IMG/VR virus record: IMGVR_UViG_3300038424_000095
Coordinates: 1-60,648 of that record
Strand: one strand, 5' to 3'
Length of the DNA stretch: 60,648 bases
Origin: a virus
Positions 24,772-33,698 of the stretch are shown here, piece by piece. Positions within the stretch are counted from its first letter, which is position 1. Every line of letters begins with the position of its first letter. The notes beneath the pieces are model-generated. The model was given only the letters and a program-made list of their open reading frames with translations, was not told the DNA's origin and searched no databases. Both the position numbers and the translations under genes were made by a program.

Positions 24772-25637
24772 TATGGCTCCCTAAAGGACCATGAAACGCA
24801 ATTGCAAAGGCCGCCCATCATAGAAAGATACCGACAGTCGATCATCACCACAGCATGATTTGGGAAGAGGTTGTCGACTATCTGTCTCGCTCTTGCATCC
24901 TTCGGCAATCCAAAAGCCGGAAGAAGAATCACGTTTTCAGTTTGTAGCCAGTTGCAGAAATACCCCCATCCAGGAGAGTACGCATCCGCGTCTGGCCAAA
25001 TCTGTCTAAAGGCCGCCTCTGGCATGTCCCAGTCCCATGAGTCAAAAGCGTACGTGAAACGAAACGTGTTGAAATTGGCCTTCTCAAGGGTCTTTTCGAG
25101 GTCTCGCTGATATTTCCTGAAGCGATCATCCTTGTCGAAAACGCAAGAGTAGTCATTCACGATGAGCGTATTGTGGTTCACAAATCGGCAAATGCCGTCG
25201 CTGTGCCCGAGTTCATCGCCGGGTTCCACAGGAATGAGGATCACTGGACATCCGAGGGCTTGTTCAAGAGCTTCTTGGGATCCAGCGCCGTTGTCATGGA
25301 TGAACTTCTCGGTAACGATTGCCTTGCCATATCCCATGACGCAGTTGCCGCCATCGAGAATCAATGGAGACTCCAGAAGGTTGGGCACCCACCGCCAGCA
25401 TTCCTCGGCAACCTTGAGTTGAGGCCATCTATCCCAGTCGTTTGGTGTCTTGGCATACTGAAACTTCACGAAATGATCCCCTACCTGAACCGGCATGTAG
25501 TCTCTTGACCAAACATTTCGAGTTCCGTTGAACGTGCGCACCTTCACGCCATAGGCTTCAAGGTTAAGTTTGGCAGCCCAGAACACGTCCTTATGGTTGT
25601 GAGCGAACCATTCGTTGAAGTAAACGACGTCTTTCAT
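24771..25637 (-). CDS. Agmatine deiminase / peptidyl-arginine deiminase-like protein
   Basis: A 288-residue protein of the pentein fold. WSRDYMPVQ (43-51), LDGG (94-97), GHSDG (144-148) and GGLCNC with candidate nucleophile Cys280 match the PAD_porph/agmatine-deiminase family, where Asp, His and Cys act on a guanidino group and release ammonia or urea. Length is slightly below the usual 330-370. The start overlaps the upstream stop by ATGA and the end overlaps the giant gene by TAATG. Possible substrates are free agmatine (towards putrescine) or arginine side chains of host proteins. Such a gene among phage ejection genes is unusual. Confidence 0.82.
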   Translation of the reverse strand: MKDVVYFNEWFAHNHKDVFWAAKLNLEAYGVKVRTFNGTRNVWSRDYMPVQVGDHFVKFQYAKTPNDWDRWPQLKVAEECWRWVPNLLESPLILDGGNCVMGYGKAIVTEKFIHDNGAGSQEALEQALGCPVILIPVEPGDELGHSDGICRFVNHNTLIVNDYSCVFDKDDRFRKYQRDLEKTLEKANFNTFRFTYAFDSWDWDMPEAAFRQIWPDADAYSPGWGYFCNWLQTENVILLPAFGLPKDARARQIVDNLFPNHAVVMIDCRYLSMMGGLCNCVSWSFREP

Positions 25638-26371
25638 GCTTGACTCATCCTCTCAACTTTCACGATAGGGTCAATCCCACCTTCGACATGGTACACCTTC
25701 CCGTCATTGGGAATGAGTGATTGGAACTTGATCCTATTCTTTGCAACAAGGGGAATGATCAGATCTGCTTGGCTCCCTTGCCTGACAAGGCTGATTTTCT
25801 CCCCTTGGGTATAGAAGTTTCCCGAGGGACCAAACATGCAGACAACATCAATTTCGAAGTCCCCGGTCAGAAGCAGGTGCATATGTTGATTGATTCTCGG
25901 ACAAACGATCTTGCATTTCATTCGCTCGTTATAAAGGGCGTACTGCATCGCATTGATGTTCACCTTGATTCGGTCAAGGATAGCTTTCTCTATCGGGCGC
26001 ATGGAGAGATTCGTTACCTTCAGGGAAGGCATTTTTTCATAGAAGAGGAAACCGCTCACGGGCGCGTGCTGAACATGAATGTCGATACATGTCATGAATA
26101 TCCCGATGACGAGACAGTCTTCTTTAACTTCTTCCCGCAGAAGGGTGTTCACGCTGTACGTCCCGCCCTTCACATTGATGATCTCCTCGTTCGGCCCGAC
26201 TACCTTGTTGTAGATAACAAAGCCATCGGCCGGCGCGTATACCACATTCATGTCATAGTAGATCGGGCGTATCGGATCCCTGGACAATTCCCGTTCAAGG
26301 ATCTGCCGCGGCGGCATCTCCGTGAGTTTCTTTGTTTCCGGCATCTGAAGAAAGGCGTTAAGCTCTTTCAT
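25634..26371 (-). CDS. Phosphatidylserine decarboxylase-like pyruvoyl enzyme
   Basis: A 245-residue protein; the ATG at 26371 overlaps the upstream stop (ATGA) and is preferred to 26410. Family hallmarks are RDPIRP, APADG (46-50), VKGGTYSVNTLL, DIHVQHAP (97-104, compare DYHRVHSP), NER (148-150), QGE and a final GSQ (199-201) at the place of the G-S-T/S/R self-cleavage site. In this family Ser200 would become the pyruvoyl group. Phosphatidylserine decarboxylase makes phosphatidylethanolamine at the membrane, but no membrane anchor is seen, so another amino-acid-like substrate is possible. It sits between two guanidino-modifying-type genes. Confidence 0.75.
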   Translation of the reverse strand: MKELNAFLQMPETKKLTEMPPRQILERELSRDPIRPIYYDMNVVYAPADGFVIYNKVVGPNEEIINVKGGTYSVNTLLREEVKEDCLVIGIFMTCIDIHVQHAPVSGFLFYEKMPSLKVTNLSMRPIEKAILDRIKVNINAMQYALYNERMKCKIVCPRINQHMHLLLTGDFEIDVVCMFGPSGNFYTQGEKISLVRQGSQADLIIPLVAKNRIKFQSLIPNDGKVYHVEGGIDPIVKVERMSQA

Positions 26372-27312
26372 GACGGGTACGGTACTCCGTTTAAAGGCAA
26401 ACAACAGCAACTCAAAGCTGCCCCGGAAGCCCCTATCTCGCTCAAGTCTATGAAAATTGGTGTCAATCCTGCGTCCATGACGATCTTTTCAAACTCTTCG
26501 TTCTTCCTCTTCTCCTTCTCATAATCCTCATCACTACGCTTCAATTCCGATATGTCCGTCATGGTGTAGACGATTGACCCAATGCGCTGGTTATTGGTCA
26601 CAGACATTTGCGCCGCTTCCTTGCTTACCGGGATGATTTCCGCGACTTTCTCTATCTCTTTGACCGTGGCCCTGTCCTGGCCATCGGTCGCGAACATGAC
26701 TTTGTCCTTCGAAAGAGGGAATATTGAACAATCGAGGTGATAGCGCTTCTGATCTCGTTCTTCGATCTTGATTACCCGGGCATCGAACTTCTGCGCTATC
26801 CAGTCGAGGGCCTCGGGTACGCTGCGCTGTCCATACCCTCCGAAGTAGATGTTATCCCGAAGCCAAAGGAACTCGGCCTTACCCTCGAAGAAGTACGGAG
26901 GGGTAAACTGCTTGTAGCCTGCGATGTCGAGGAACTTACTGAGTTCCTTCTCTTCACCCGGTCGCCCCTCTGCTTTGAATTTGGCGAGCACGAATGTCTT
27001 GTCCAGGTGCGGAAGGCATACCCCGGCATTGGAGATATACATCTGGTCCTGAAGGCCCCTCTTAGGCGGAAGGAGATAGACGAAAGCGTCCTGAGCAAAG
27101 AGGCCGGCCATCTCAAAAAACTGCGCCATGGCCTTATCGACATTGATCTTTCGTTCCTTCTCAGGAAGTTTTTTCATAAAGACGTTGTTCGCGATGTCGG
27201 CCCGGAGGTACTCCGGCGGACAGAGGAGCAGTTTCAGGTATGCATCCTGTGTCTGAACCTTCAACGACTCCTGGCCCTTCAGCTCTTCATCCCCTATCAC
27301 CCTGTAAGCCAT
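26368..27312 (-). CDS. DDAH/amidinotransferase-superfamily protein with ejection-type N-tag
   Basis: A 314-residue protein. After an N-terminal extension (AYRVIGDEEL) the family pattern runs in order: CPPEYL, GLQDQMYISNAG (about 86-97), FEGKAEFLW (142-150), GGYGQRS (158-164), YHLD with catalytic-type His192, and a C-terminal SCCCLPLN with candidate nucleophile Cys302-304. The GD of the usual EGxGD is AE here. Family enzymes hydrolyse or transfer the amidino group of arginine derivatives. The extension matches the N-terminus of the giant protein encoded three genes downstream, which hints that it is packaged and delivered too. Substrate unknown. Confidence 0.82.
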   Translation of the reverse strand: MAYRVIGDEELKGQESLKVQTQDAYLKLLLCPPEYLRADIANNVFMKKLPEKERKINVDKAMAQFFEMAGLFAQDAFVYLLPPKRGLQDQMYISNAGVCLPHLDKTFVLAKFKAEGRPGEEKELSKFLDIAGYKQFTPPYFFEGKAEFLWLRDNIYFGGYGQRSVPEALDWIAQKFDARVIKIEERDQKRYHLDCSIFPLSKDKVMFATDGQDRATVKEIEKVAEIIPVSKEAAQMSVTNNQRIGSIVYTMTDISELKRSDEDYEKEKRKNEEFEKIVMDAGLTPIFIDLSEIGASGAALSCCCLPLNGVPYPS

Positions 27313-27316
27313 GGCT

Positions 27317-28645
27317 CTAATCCAACGGGACGAACTTATTCCCGAATTTGTCTATCCATACTTGCTTGCCGTTCAGTACAACACCTGGAAGCTTCTTTGA
27401 TCCTGCGGGAATGTTGTCGACATGGGAGCCTAATTTTAGTTTCCCGCTGGCGGTTTCCGGAGTCATGGTTGAAGGTGCCTGTGTCTGAGAGGTTTCCTTT
27501 CCTCCGAACACCTTGTTCCATACCGCCTTGCCAGCTTTTTTTACTACCCCCTCCCCCTCTTCCTCTGCCTTTTTCTTCTCGTCCTCTTCCTTCCGCTGTA
27601 TCGCCTTGATGTCCTTTTTTGGAGGAAGAGTCATGTCGAATTTCTGTTTGGTATTGGCGGCCGCTCCGGCGAATCTGGGGCGGAATTCTTGCTCGATGCG
27701 GTCTATCTCCTCGTTGTATTTTTCTGCCGTTGCGACAGGATCTATCTGAGCGGTCTTATCCGTCAGAATCTTGTCGGCACCCTTCAGCCTTTCATTGAAT
27801 TCCGCCTGTACTGCCCTGAGTCCTGCTGCCCCTTGAGCCTCTGTCTGCCTATCACTGGTCGCCCCGGCCGATGCCTGCGCGAGTTTGAGTTTTTCTTCGA
27901 AGGTTTCCGGCATTGCTTTCTGTTCACCAGTCGCGGTATTTACCTGTACGCCGCCCTGCTGGACAAAAGCGCCAGGGGCTTTAGGCGCAAACTTCGCCAC
28001 ACCGTCTGCCTGAGTGACGAATTCCTGACCGCTCGGGGTTTTGCCGAAGACAGTGCCTCCAGGGGTTATTCCCCATCCGTCGAGTGATGGCAACTTCCCT
28101 AACGTATTAGGGAAAAGCGTTTTGAGCTGTGGGAACATTGCCTTTGCAACCGTCCCGGTCTTGTCAAGAGAGAATAGCCCGTGCATCGTGGTCGCCATAT
28201 CCTTTATCTCGTCCCGTTGTTCCTTCTTCAAAGCGAGAGCTTTTGTGGTATCTCCCTTCTCAAGGAGGAAATTCACCGCCACTTCCTCAGGAGTGGTCTT
28301 AGGGGGAGTCGTTGTCGTCACGTCGGGTCCTGTGGCCGTGCTCGCAGATTCAGGAGTATACTGGGGGATCGTCGCCGTGACGCCTGGGGTTCTTTTTGTC
28401 GTAGGACTGAAATCACCGGCCGCTTTCGAGCTTTTTATCCTGTCCGCAAGCTCTTGCTTTTCGTCGGATTCCTTCTTCTTCTCTATTAACCCCATCTCCA
28501 CAAGCTGATTCTGCAGGTCCTGGGCTTTATTGATACGATCCTCTCGTTCCTGATCGAGCTTGTTCCTTATGTTCTCCTGGAGGACTTGGTCGACCATCCC
28601 GAAGCCGGATTGAATCCCCTGTGCTAATCCTCTAAGGTCTGCCAT
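27317..28645 (-). CDS. Putative internal virion/ejection protein
   Basis: A 442-residue protein starting MADLRGLAQGIQSGFGMVDQ. It is highly helical and charged (RNKLDQEREDRINKAQDLQN, then EEDEKKKAEEEGEGVVKKAG), with Thr/Pro-rich linkers and a C-terminal KQVWIDKFGNKFVPLD segment. Helix-rich soluble proteins encoded between the tail genes and the giant polyvalent gene are usually podovirus ejection proteins. No catalytic motif. Confidence 0.6.
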   Translation of the reverse strand: MADLRGLAQGIQSGFGMVDQVLQENIRNKLDQEREDRINKAQDLQNQLVEMGLIEKKKESDEKQELADRIKSSKAAGDFSPTTKRTPGVTATIPQYTPESASTATGPDVTTTTPPKTTPEEVAVNFLLEKGDTTKALALKKEQRDEIKDMATTMHGLFSLDKTGTVAKAMFPQLKTLFPNTLGKLPSLDGWGITPGGTVFGKTPSGQEFVTQADGVAKFAPKAPGAFVQQGGVQVNTATGEQKAMPETFEEKLKLAQASAGATSDRQTEAQGAAGLRAVQAEFNERLKGADKILTDKTAQIDPVATAEKYNEEIDRIEQEFRPRFAGAAANTKQKFDMTLPPKKDIKAIQRKEEDEKKKAEEEGEGVVKKAGKAVWNKVFGGKETSQTQAPSTMTPETASGKLKLGSHVDNIPAGSKKLPGVVLNGKQVWIDKFGNKFVPLD

Positions 28646-28670
28646 TGTCTCCTCCCACTATGAAACATTT

Positions 28671-29687
28671 TCATACAAAGACTCCAGCGTTCCACGCCTG
28701 ATCTAAAGCCGTACCGCTGTTAGCAGATGACAGATACCCTGTTCCAAGCCTTGCAGACCCACCTAAAATTGTCCCAATCAGTTGGTTCATGCCCTGAGTT
28801 TGTCCGGCAGCAGTTTGAGCATTCGCCACGTTAGCGCCGTACTGTCCCTGCTGCTGCTGCAAGTACGGCTGAAGTAGTTGACTATATCCACTCACGAGCG
28901 GTGAGTAGGACTGAGAGATATTGGAAAGGGCATTGAGCGTCTGCGTGTTTGCATTGTTGGTAAAACCCATGTCGTTGAGGGTATTGGTCGTCCCCTGCTG
29001 GATGTCCCCGCGGCGCGCCTCTTCCTCTACCATGGCATTGTTGGCGAGGAGGTCGGTCATCTGCTTGCCGGCCGTCGATCCTTGCCAGTTGGGCCCCGCC
29101 TGCCTCTGGAGAGCTTCGGTAAGGTTCTGCTTGTTCTGCGCCAGGGTCTTCTCGAGGGCTGGGTCAACGGGGAGATTGCCCTCAAGTGCCTGCAGGGTCC
29201 TGTCCGCCTGCAACTTTGTTATCTGATCTTGCTCTTGCTGAATCGGCGTCTCATTAGCTGTGATCTGAGCCTGAGTCATCTTCTGGTACTGAGGTTGGGA
29301 CAAAGCACTGATCTGCTGGTCAAGGGCCGTCATCTGGGATTCCATGTTATTAAGACCTGACTTGTCCACGCTTCCAGACTGCCATCCTTGGGTGTATTGC
29401 TGCTGAATGGCCGCTCTCTGAGCGGTAAGGTCCGTAATCTGCTTCTGTGTATCAGAAGAGACAGGTACTGTTGTATATCCCATCTGTTGAAGCATCGCAG
29501 GAAGCAGCGCTTGGGTGAGTCCCTGCTCGCTCTGCATGTTCTGGAGCTGGAGGTTCTCAATCTGCTGTCCTGTGGAACTAACCGCTGGATAACTCACATC
29601 TTCGGAGCCTCCGCCGCTGTTCATTGATGCTGCTGCTATTGCGCCACCTGCTGCTATTGCGCCACCTGCTACAGCCGCCATTGTCAT
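28671..29687 (-). CDS. Putative DNA-injection/internal virion protein
   Basis: A 338-residue protein with an N-terminal Ala/Gly-rich hydrophobic stretch (AAVAGGAIAAGGAIAAASM) followed by Gln/Asn-rich coiled coil. Such an N-terminus is common in podovirus injection proteins that insert in or cross the inner membrane. The C-terminus LGTGYLSSANSGTALD is flexible. It overlaps the upstream cupin-like gene by ATGA. Confidence 0.62.
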   Translation of the reverse strand: MTMAAVAGGAIAAGGAIAAASMNSGGGSEDVSYPAVSSTGQQIENLQLQNMQSEQGLTQALLPAMLQQMGYTTVPVSSDTQKQITDLTAQRAAIQQQYTQGWQSGSVDKSGLNNMESQMTALDQQISALSQPQYQKMTQAQITANETPIQQEQDQITKLQADRTLQALEGNLPVDPALEKTLAQNKQNLTEALQRQAGPNWQGSTAGKQMTDLLANNAMVEEEARRGDIQQGTTNTLNDMGFTNNANTQTLNALSNISQSYSPLVSGYSQLLQPYLQQQQGQYGANVANAQTAAGQTQGMNQLIGTILGGSARLGTGYLSSANSGTALDQAWNAGVFV

Positions 29688-30151
29688 ATGCCGTCTCCCT
29701 GCCCCACCATGGCATTTTCTTTAGACTCGGCAAGGGCATCATATTGCTCGAAGGTGTCAACTGTGTAAAAATCTGCCATCTCGTCTTTGTCTCCACTCAC
29801 GTTCTCAGGGTTTGGATGAACCGTCAAAAATATGGTGTCAGTCAAGGCATATCCTGCTTTTTTGCTTCCAGCCCCAGAAGGCATGACGCAAGGTGCCTTC
29901 ATCTTCATGGTCCTGCCATCATCCATACGGATTATTATTTCTCCATGAAGAAGGATGTTGAGGCATGGACCTTTGTGGATTTTCCCGGTGAGGACGGTAT
30001 TTGCCGGAATATAAAGCGCACGGGCATACAACCCCGGAGAGAAGAACTGCGCCACAGGCAGATCATCCGCTATGTTCTGGAATTTCTCCCGTATGGAGTC
30101 CTCAAGATCCTGAATGTTTTTTCGTTCGCTGGCCTGAAGAGTCATTACCAC
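29684..30151 (-). CDS. Cupin-like small protein
   Basis: A 155-residue protein. After a helical N-terminus, PGLYARALYIPANTVLTGKIHKGP then ILLHGEIIIRMDDGRTMKM and TIFLTVHPN show the β-strand spacing of a single cupin (RmlC-like) barrel. The metal-binding histidines are only partly present (H in GKIHK and LLHG). Similar proteins occur in tail and ejection operons of phages, where they may be structural. It couples to the fibre-like gene upstream (7-base overlap). Confidence 0.6.
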   Translation of the reverse strand: MVMTLQASERKNIQDLEDSIREKFQNIADDLPVAQFFSPGLYARALYIPANTVLTGKIHKGPCLNILLHGEIIIRMDDGRTMKMKAPCVMPSGAGSKKAGYALTDTIFLTVHPNPENVSGDKDEMADFYTVDTFEQYDALAESKENAMVGQGDGI

Positions 30152-31248
30152 GTCCTTCTTGCCGTCAACCGAAGGTTCCAGTTGGCTGCCGTTATTCCTG
30201 ATGATATTCCCGTTGTTTTGTCATTAATGAGTATCCCGCCGGCCCCTGTCGTAAACGTGGCGACGTTTCTCGTGTCAATTCCGAGGGGAGATTGAGTGGT
30301 GACGTAAACCCCAGAACTGTAATAGGCCATCGGGTCTATGGCTATCTCACCTTGCACCCATCCATATTCTGCCGACTGGCACACGAGCATCGCCCGGAGT
30401 TCAACACCGAACTGAACGCCGAGATTGTGGGTGAATGTGGTTTTCGTGGCAACAACGTCAAAAGTAGTGCCTGCTATGTCTGCCGACGTGTAGCGGCCCA
30501 TGAGCGCGTACCATGTGATGGAATCAGTGACCGCACCCGCAGTGACATTTACCTCGCCCACCGCCACCCAATTCGTCTCGTTGGCCGTGGTGCCGTCTCC
30601 CAGGTAACCTTTCATCTCTTGGACATTGAAGGTGAGCTGATCCAATGTGACTGAGGGGGTTCCTCCCCACTGATAGACCGGAGGAAGGGTCGTGGTTGCT
30701 GTAGTGAGAACCCCTCCTAATATGGTGACGCAGAGGTACATGGTGCCCGTCGTGGATAGGCCGGTCCACGAGAGGTCCGTTCCCGATCCTATGACATCCT
30801 TCTGCCCGTAAACCGAATCAAAGCCGTTCGCCGCAGTGGCGACAAGCGTTCCAGTCATTGTAACGGTTGCGCTTCCCGTCGTTCCCCCGAAATCAGGGTT
30901 ACCCGATGAGTCGAGAGGGCCTGAAAGAACAGTTTGCCTGACAGGTGGCTGAAGAAGTTCGCGGATAGATGCCTCGGGTACCTCATACCAATAGGTCTTT
31001 CCGATAAGCATGTTCAACTGATAGCGTAATTGCTGGAGTTCTTCTTCGATGCTCGTCGCCTGTGCGGGTGCGTTGCTAGGGTAAGGGTTTTCAGAGGCCC
31101 GCATTTCGGCGATCGTGTCGGATGCCCCGCCCCATCCGGCGGCGTCACCGTTGGTGAGGATGTTGTCTATGACCGCGTCGAGGTCGGCGGCTTTCAGCGT
31201 TTCTCCGACTATCCATCTTTTGGTGGTAGTAAACGTCGCTCCGCTCAT
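30145..31248 (-). CDS. Tail fibre/appendage-type protein
   Basis: A 367-residue protein. The N-terminus (TTTKRWIVGETLKAADLDAVIDNIL) resembles the start of phage tail fibre and appendage proteins that dock to the tail. The middle and C-terminal parts are Thr/Gly-rich β strands with short repeats, typical of fibre shafts. Unlike three other fibre-like genes at 34.6-39.5 kb, it has no signal peptide. ATGA overlap with the next upstream gene. Confidence 0.62.
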   Translation of the reverse strand: MSGATFTTTKRWIVGETLKAADLDAVIDNILTNGDAAGWGGASDTIAEMRASENPYPSNAPAQATSIEEELQQLRYQLNMLIGKTYWYEVPEASIRELLQPPVRQTVLSGPLDSSGNPDFGGTTGSATVTMTGTLVATAANGFDSVYGQKDVIGSGTDLSWTGLSTTGTMYLCVTILGGVLTTATTTLPPVYQWGGTPSVTLDQLTFNVQEMKGYLGDGTTANETNWVAVGEVNVTAGAVTDSITWYALMGRYTSADIAGTTFDVVATKTTFTHNLGVQFGVELRAMLVCQSAEYGWVQGEIAIDPMAYYSSGVYVTTQSPLGIDTRNVATFTTGAGGILINDKTTGISSGITAANWNLRLTARRTW

Positions 31249-32801
31249 TGCCGTACCCCCACTGGCTTGAAATCGTACAGAATTTTGCTGATACTGAATG
31301 TTTGGTCGATGCCGGTATTAAAAAACTCTGAGCGAATCCTTTTCGCCCTATGTTTTACATGGAACCGGCCGTCAACCACCTCTTGACCGCCAAGTACATC
31401 GACGTCGAGGATGAAGGAATCAAGAACTCCTCCCGTACCACCTTCAGATATGTTCGTGGTATTCGTGATGGCGATGCCATCTGCCCAGTGATGCGCCGAC
31501 AGCGTGTAGTTTCCCTCTGGCTCCATCACTACCCATCCATCATTGAAATGCTTCGTTGTTCTGGGAGAATCTGCGAAAATGGTAGGGACGTCGAAGCCTT
31601 TGATGTACGCATGGCCGTCATCGTCGATCGAAGTCATCTCGGTCTTCCATACGTTACCGGAATAGTCTCCGGTGTAGACCCGGTAGATACCCATAGATTC
31701 GCGTATATTGACCGACACGGACGCATTGTATCCCGACGGGGATGATACGTTGTCGTGAGGGCAGCCCCAGGCCTCTTGTGGCTGTCTGTCGACACAGAAG
31801 GGAAGACAGACACTTACTGGGGTATCGCCTGACCTCGGAAAGAACCACTTCACCATTCTGTTCTGGGAGTCGAAGACCGCATGGGCCTTGTCAATGTTCC
31901 CGAGGCTGACGTTGTCCTGAATCCATTCATGGATGCCTGCCGGGACCGCGATGGATGCCTGGTAGTAGTCCCCGTAGGCCTGCGTGGTCGACACGGAATA
32001 GATGTCTCCGGATTCGGTGGCCGCATAGAGATTGTTCTTCGTCTTGACGAGAAGGCGCCAGTGTGCAACGCCACCTTCCCATTGCACAGGAACAAGGGCC
32101 CACTTCGAAATGTCGATATCTGAGTCGTCGAGATACCATACCTGAGTCTTTCCGAAGACAAATAGGCGCTTTCCGAATTCGATCATCCCGACAAAGCCTA
32201 TTCCGTCCCCCGTGTCTCCGTAGATGACACCTGATCCAGTACCGTTGAAGTCTGTAGGGGTATCTCCAATACACCAATAGAGGGCGTCCTTGTTGAGCGC
32301 GAAGAGGCGCCGTGAGTTGCCGTTCATGTGCTGCATGACCTGGAAGGGATAGTCATATGCCCCGCCCCAGTCTAAGGCGGGCGTCGTAATGTCTGCCGTC
32401 GCTACGTCTACCCCATTCCATGTCTGGACTTGCGTTGCTCCGTCTGCCACGAAGAGCGTGTCAAGGATGGTCTCGAACGAGAAATAGTCGCTCGTCGACA
32501 TGCCGGTCTTTATCGTGGTGGTCGCATTCTTGTAGAGCTTGCCGTCCTTCGTGGCCGCCATGATGAATTCGGTTGCGTTTGCCAGCCTGAACTTGTAAAG
32601 GCCCATGATGTGAGGAGCGCCGGAAAACGCCGCAGGATACAGTTTTGACGTTCCTCCTCGGGGCTTCCTCACGCCTACATTGATATTGACGTTCCTCGAC
32701 GGCTCGATCATCATCTCAGCCGGTATGGCGTCGATGTTCCGGAGACCGCAGAATCCCCCCCTCGAGCAATCGATCACGAAACTTTTCCCCGTGTATGCCA
32801 A
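31245..32801 (-). CDS. Tail hub/stabilisation-type β-propeller protein
   Basis: About 518 residues. The TTG at 32801, just after the upstream stop and behind CAGGGGGCAAG, is the best start; another TTG at 32843 lies inside the upstream gene without a ribosome site. Repeated blocks of the form MAATKDGKLYKN, TLFVADGATQVQTWNG, LFVFGKTQVWYLDD and NNLYAATESGDIYSV look like propeller blades, as in podovirus tail hub or tubular B proteins. Position next to two adaptors fits a short-tail component. Confidence 0.62.
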   Translation of the reverse strand: MAYTGKSFVIDCSRGGFCGLRNIDAIPAEMMIEPSRNVNINVGVRKPRGGTSKLYPAAFSGAPHIMGLYKFRLANATEFIMAATKDGKLYKNATTTIKTGMSTSDYFSFETILDTLFVADGATQVQTWNGVDVATADITTPALDWGGAYDYPFQVMQHMNGNSRRLFALNKDALYWCIGDTPTDFNGTGSGVIYGDTGDGIGFVGMIEFGKRLFVFGKTQVWYLDDSDIDISKWALVPVQWEGGVAHWRLLVKTKNNLYAATESGDIYSVSTTQAYGDYYQASIAVPAGIHEWIQDNVSLGNIDKAHAVFDSQNRMVKWFFPRSGDTPVSVCLPFCVDRQPQEAWGCPHDNVSSPSGYNASVSVNIRESMGIYRVYTGDYSGNVWKTEMTSIDDDGHAYIKGFDVPTIFADSPRTTKHFNDGWVVMEPEGNYTLSAHHWADGIAITNTTNISEGGTGGVLDSFILDVDVLGGQEVVDGRFHVKHRAKRIRSEFFNTGIDQTFSISKILYDFKPVGVRQ

Positions 32802-32802
32802 A

Positions 32803-33687
32803 CTACTTGCCCCCTGCCGCTTGCTGCTTCGGCACGTACCCAACTAGGTCACGGGCCATCATGGCGACGAGCATATCCTGGTAAAGGCCGTTCTCAGCCT
32901 GGTATCTGTCATCGTCCTCACCAAGCTTCCACACATAGATGCCCTGCTCAAGCACGGTCGCCCACCGTCTTAGGATGGTCGTGTAGAGCTGTCCCGCACC
33001 TTCGGTCGTGTCGAGCTTCATGAAGTCCGCATAGTAGTCACGCTTAATGCCCATTACTGTCGCCGGGATTGGATGAAGGACGATCTGCCCGACCGTCGCG
33101 TTCTCTTTCTGGCTGTACCTCACAGGGGTTCCAGGGGTCCCCGTGGTTCCGAGAAGATTGAAGAAAGACTCAGGGAGAGGAGGAATGTCGGACGAGGAAT
33201 TGACGATGAGATATCCGTCCCCCGTCACTGGAGGCGTATCAAAACCGTCCGCCAGAGTAGCCTTATTGGTTGCCACATCATATGAAACGATCTGTTGGGC
33301 CTGGTTGATGCCTGTTCCTGATGTGATGAGAAGCCACTTCCCTTCCGCCTCTATCTTCGTGGCTCCCGCATTCAGAGTAATGATAGCGGGACTCGTAACA
33401 CCGGCGATGACGGAGGATCTGATCCCAGTCATGATGGCTACCCTGAAGTCGGTCTCGAAATCTGCCGGATTGTCATAGCGCGCTTGGTTGATGACCGTTA
33501 TCTGATACGAAGTCTTGAGCAGAGGGCGCCATTTCTTTCCGATGAGCATGATGTCTCGTTTCACTTTTTCAAAACCGAACTGTTGTGCCCTCGTGAGAGC
33601 GTCGGCCTCTGATGCTCCTCCATCTTCAAACCGGGTTAATGCTGCGGTCGTGATGCTTAGAGTCGTCGGATCGGTAGGAGCGCCCAT
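32803..33687 (-). CDS. Tail adaptor/tubular A-like protein
   Basis: A 294-residue protein. Helices at the N-terminus (ADALTRAQQFGFEKVKRDIML) and C-terminus (YQAENGLYQDMLVAMMARD) bracket a β-rich insertion (SPAIITLNAGATKIEAEGKW). This layout fits head-tail adaptor proteins of short-tailed phages that bind below the portal. It shares an architecture with the neighbour at 33699. Assignment is by context and pattern. Confidence 0.55.
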   Translation of the reverse strand: MGAPTDPTTLSITTAALTRFEDGGASEADALTRAQQFGFEKVKRDIMLIGKKWRPLLKTSYQITVINQARYDNPADFETDFRVAIMTGIRSSVIAGVTSPAIITLNAGATKIEAEGKWLLITSGTGINQAQQIVSYDVATNKATLADGFDTPPVTGDGYLIVNSSSDIPPLPESFFNLLGTTGTPGTPVRYSQKENATVGQIVLHPIPATVMGIKRDYYADFMKLDTTEGAGQLYTTILRRWATVLEQGIYVWKLGEDDDRYQAENGLYQDMLVAMMARDLVGYVPKQQAAGGK

Positions 33688-33698
33688 TTATCCCTCTC

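Noticed and set aside
25721-26524. 267-residue plus-strand frame opposite the PSD-like gene
   Set aside because: It mirrors the coding strand, lacks a start signal, and the opposing frame matches a known enzyme family.
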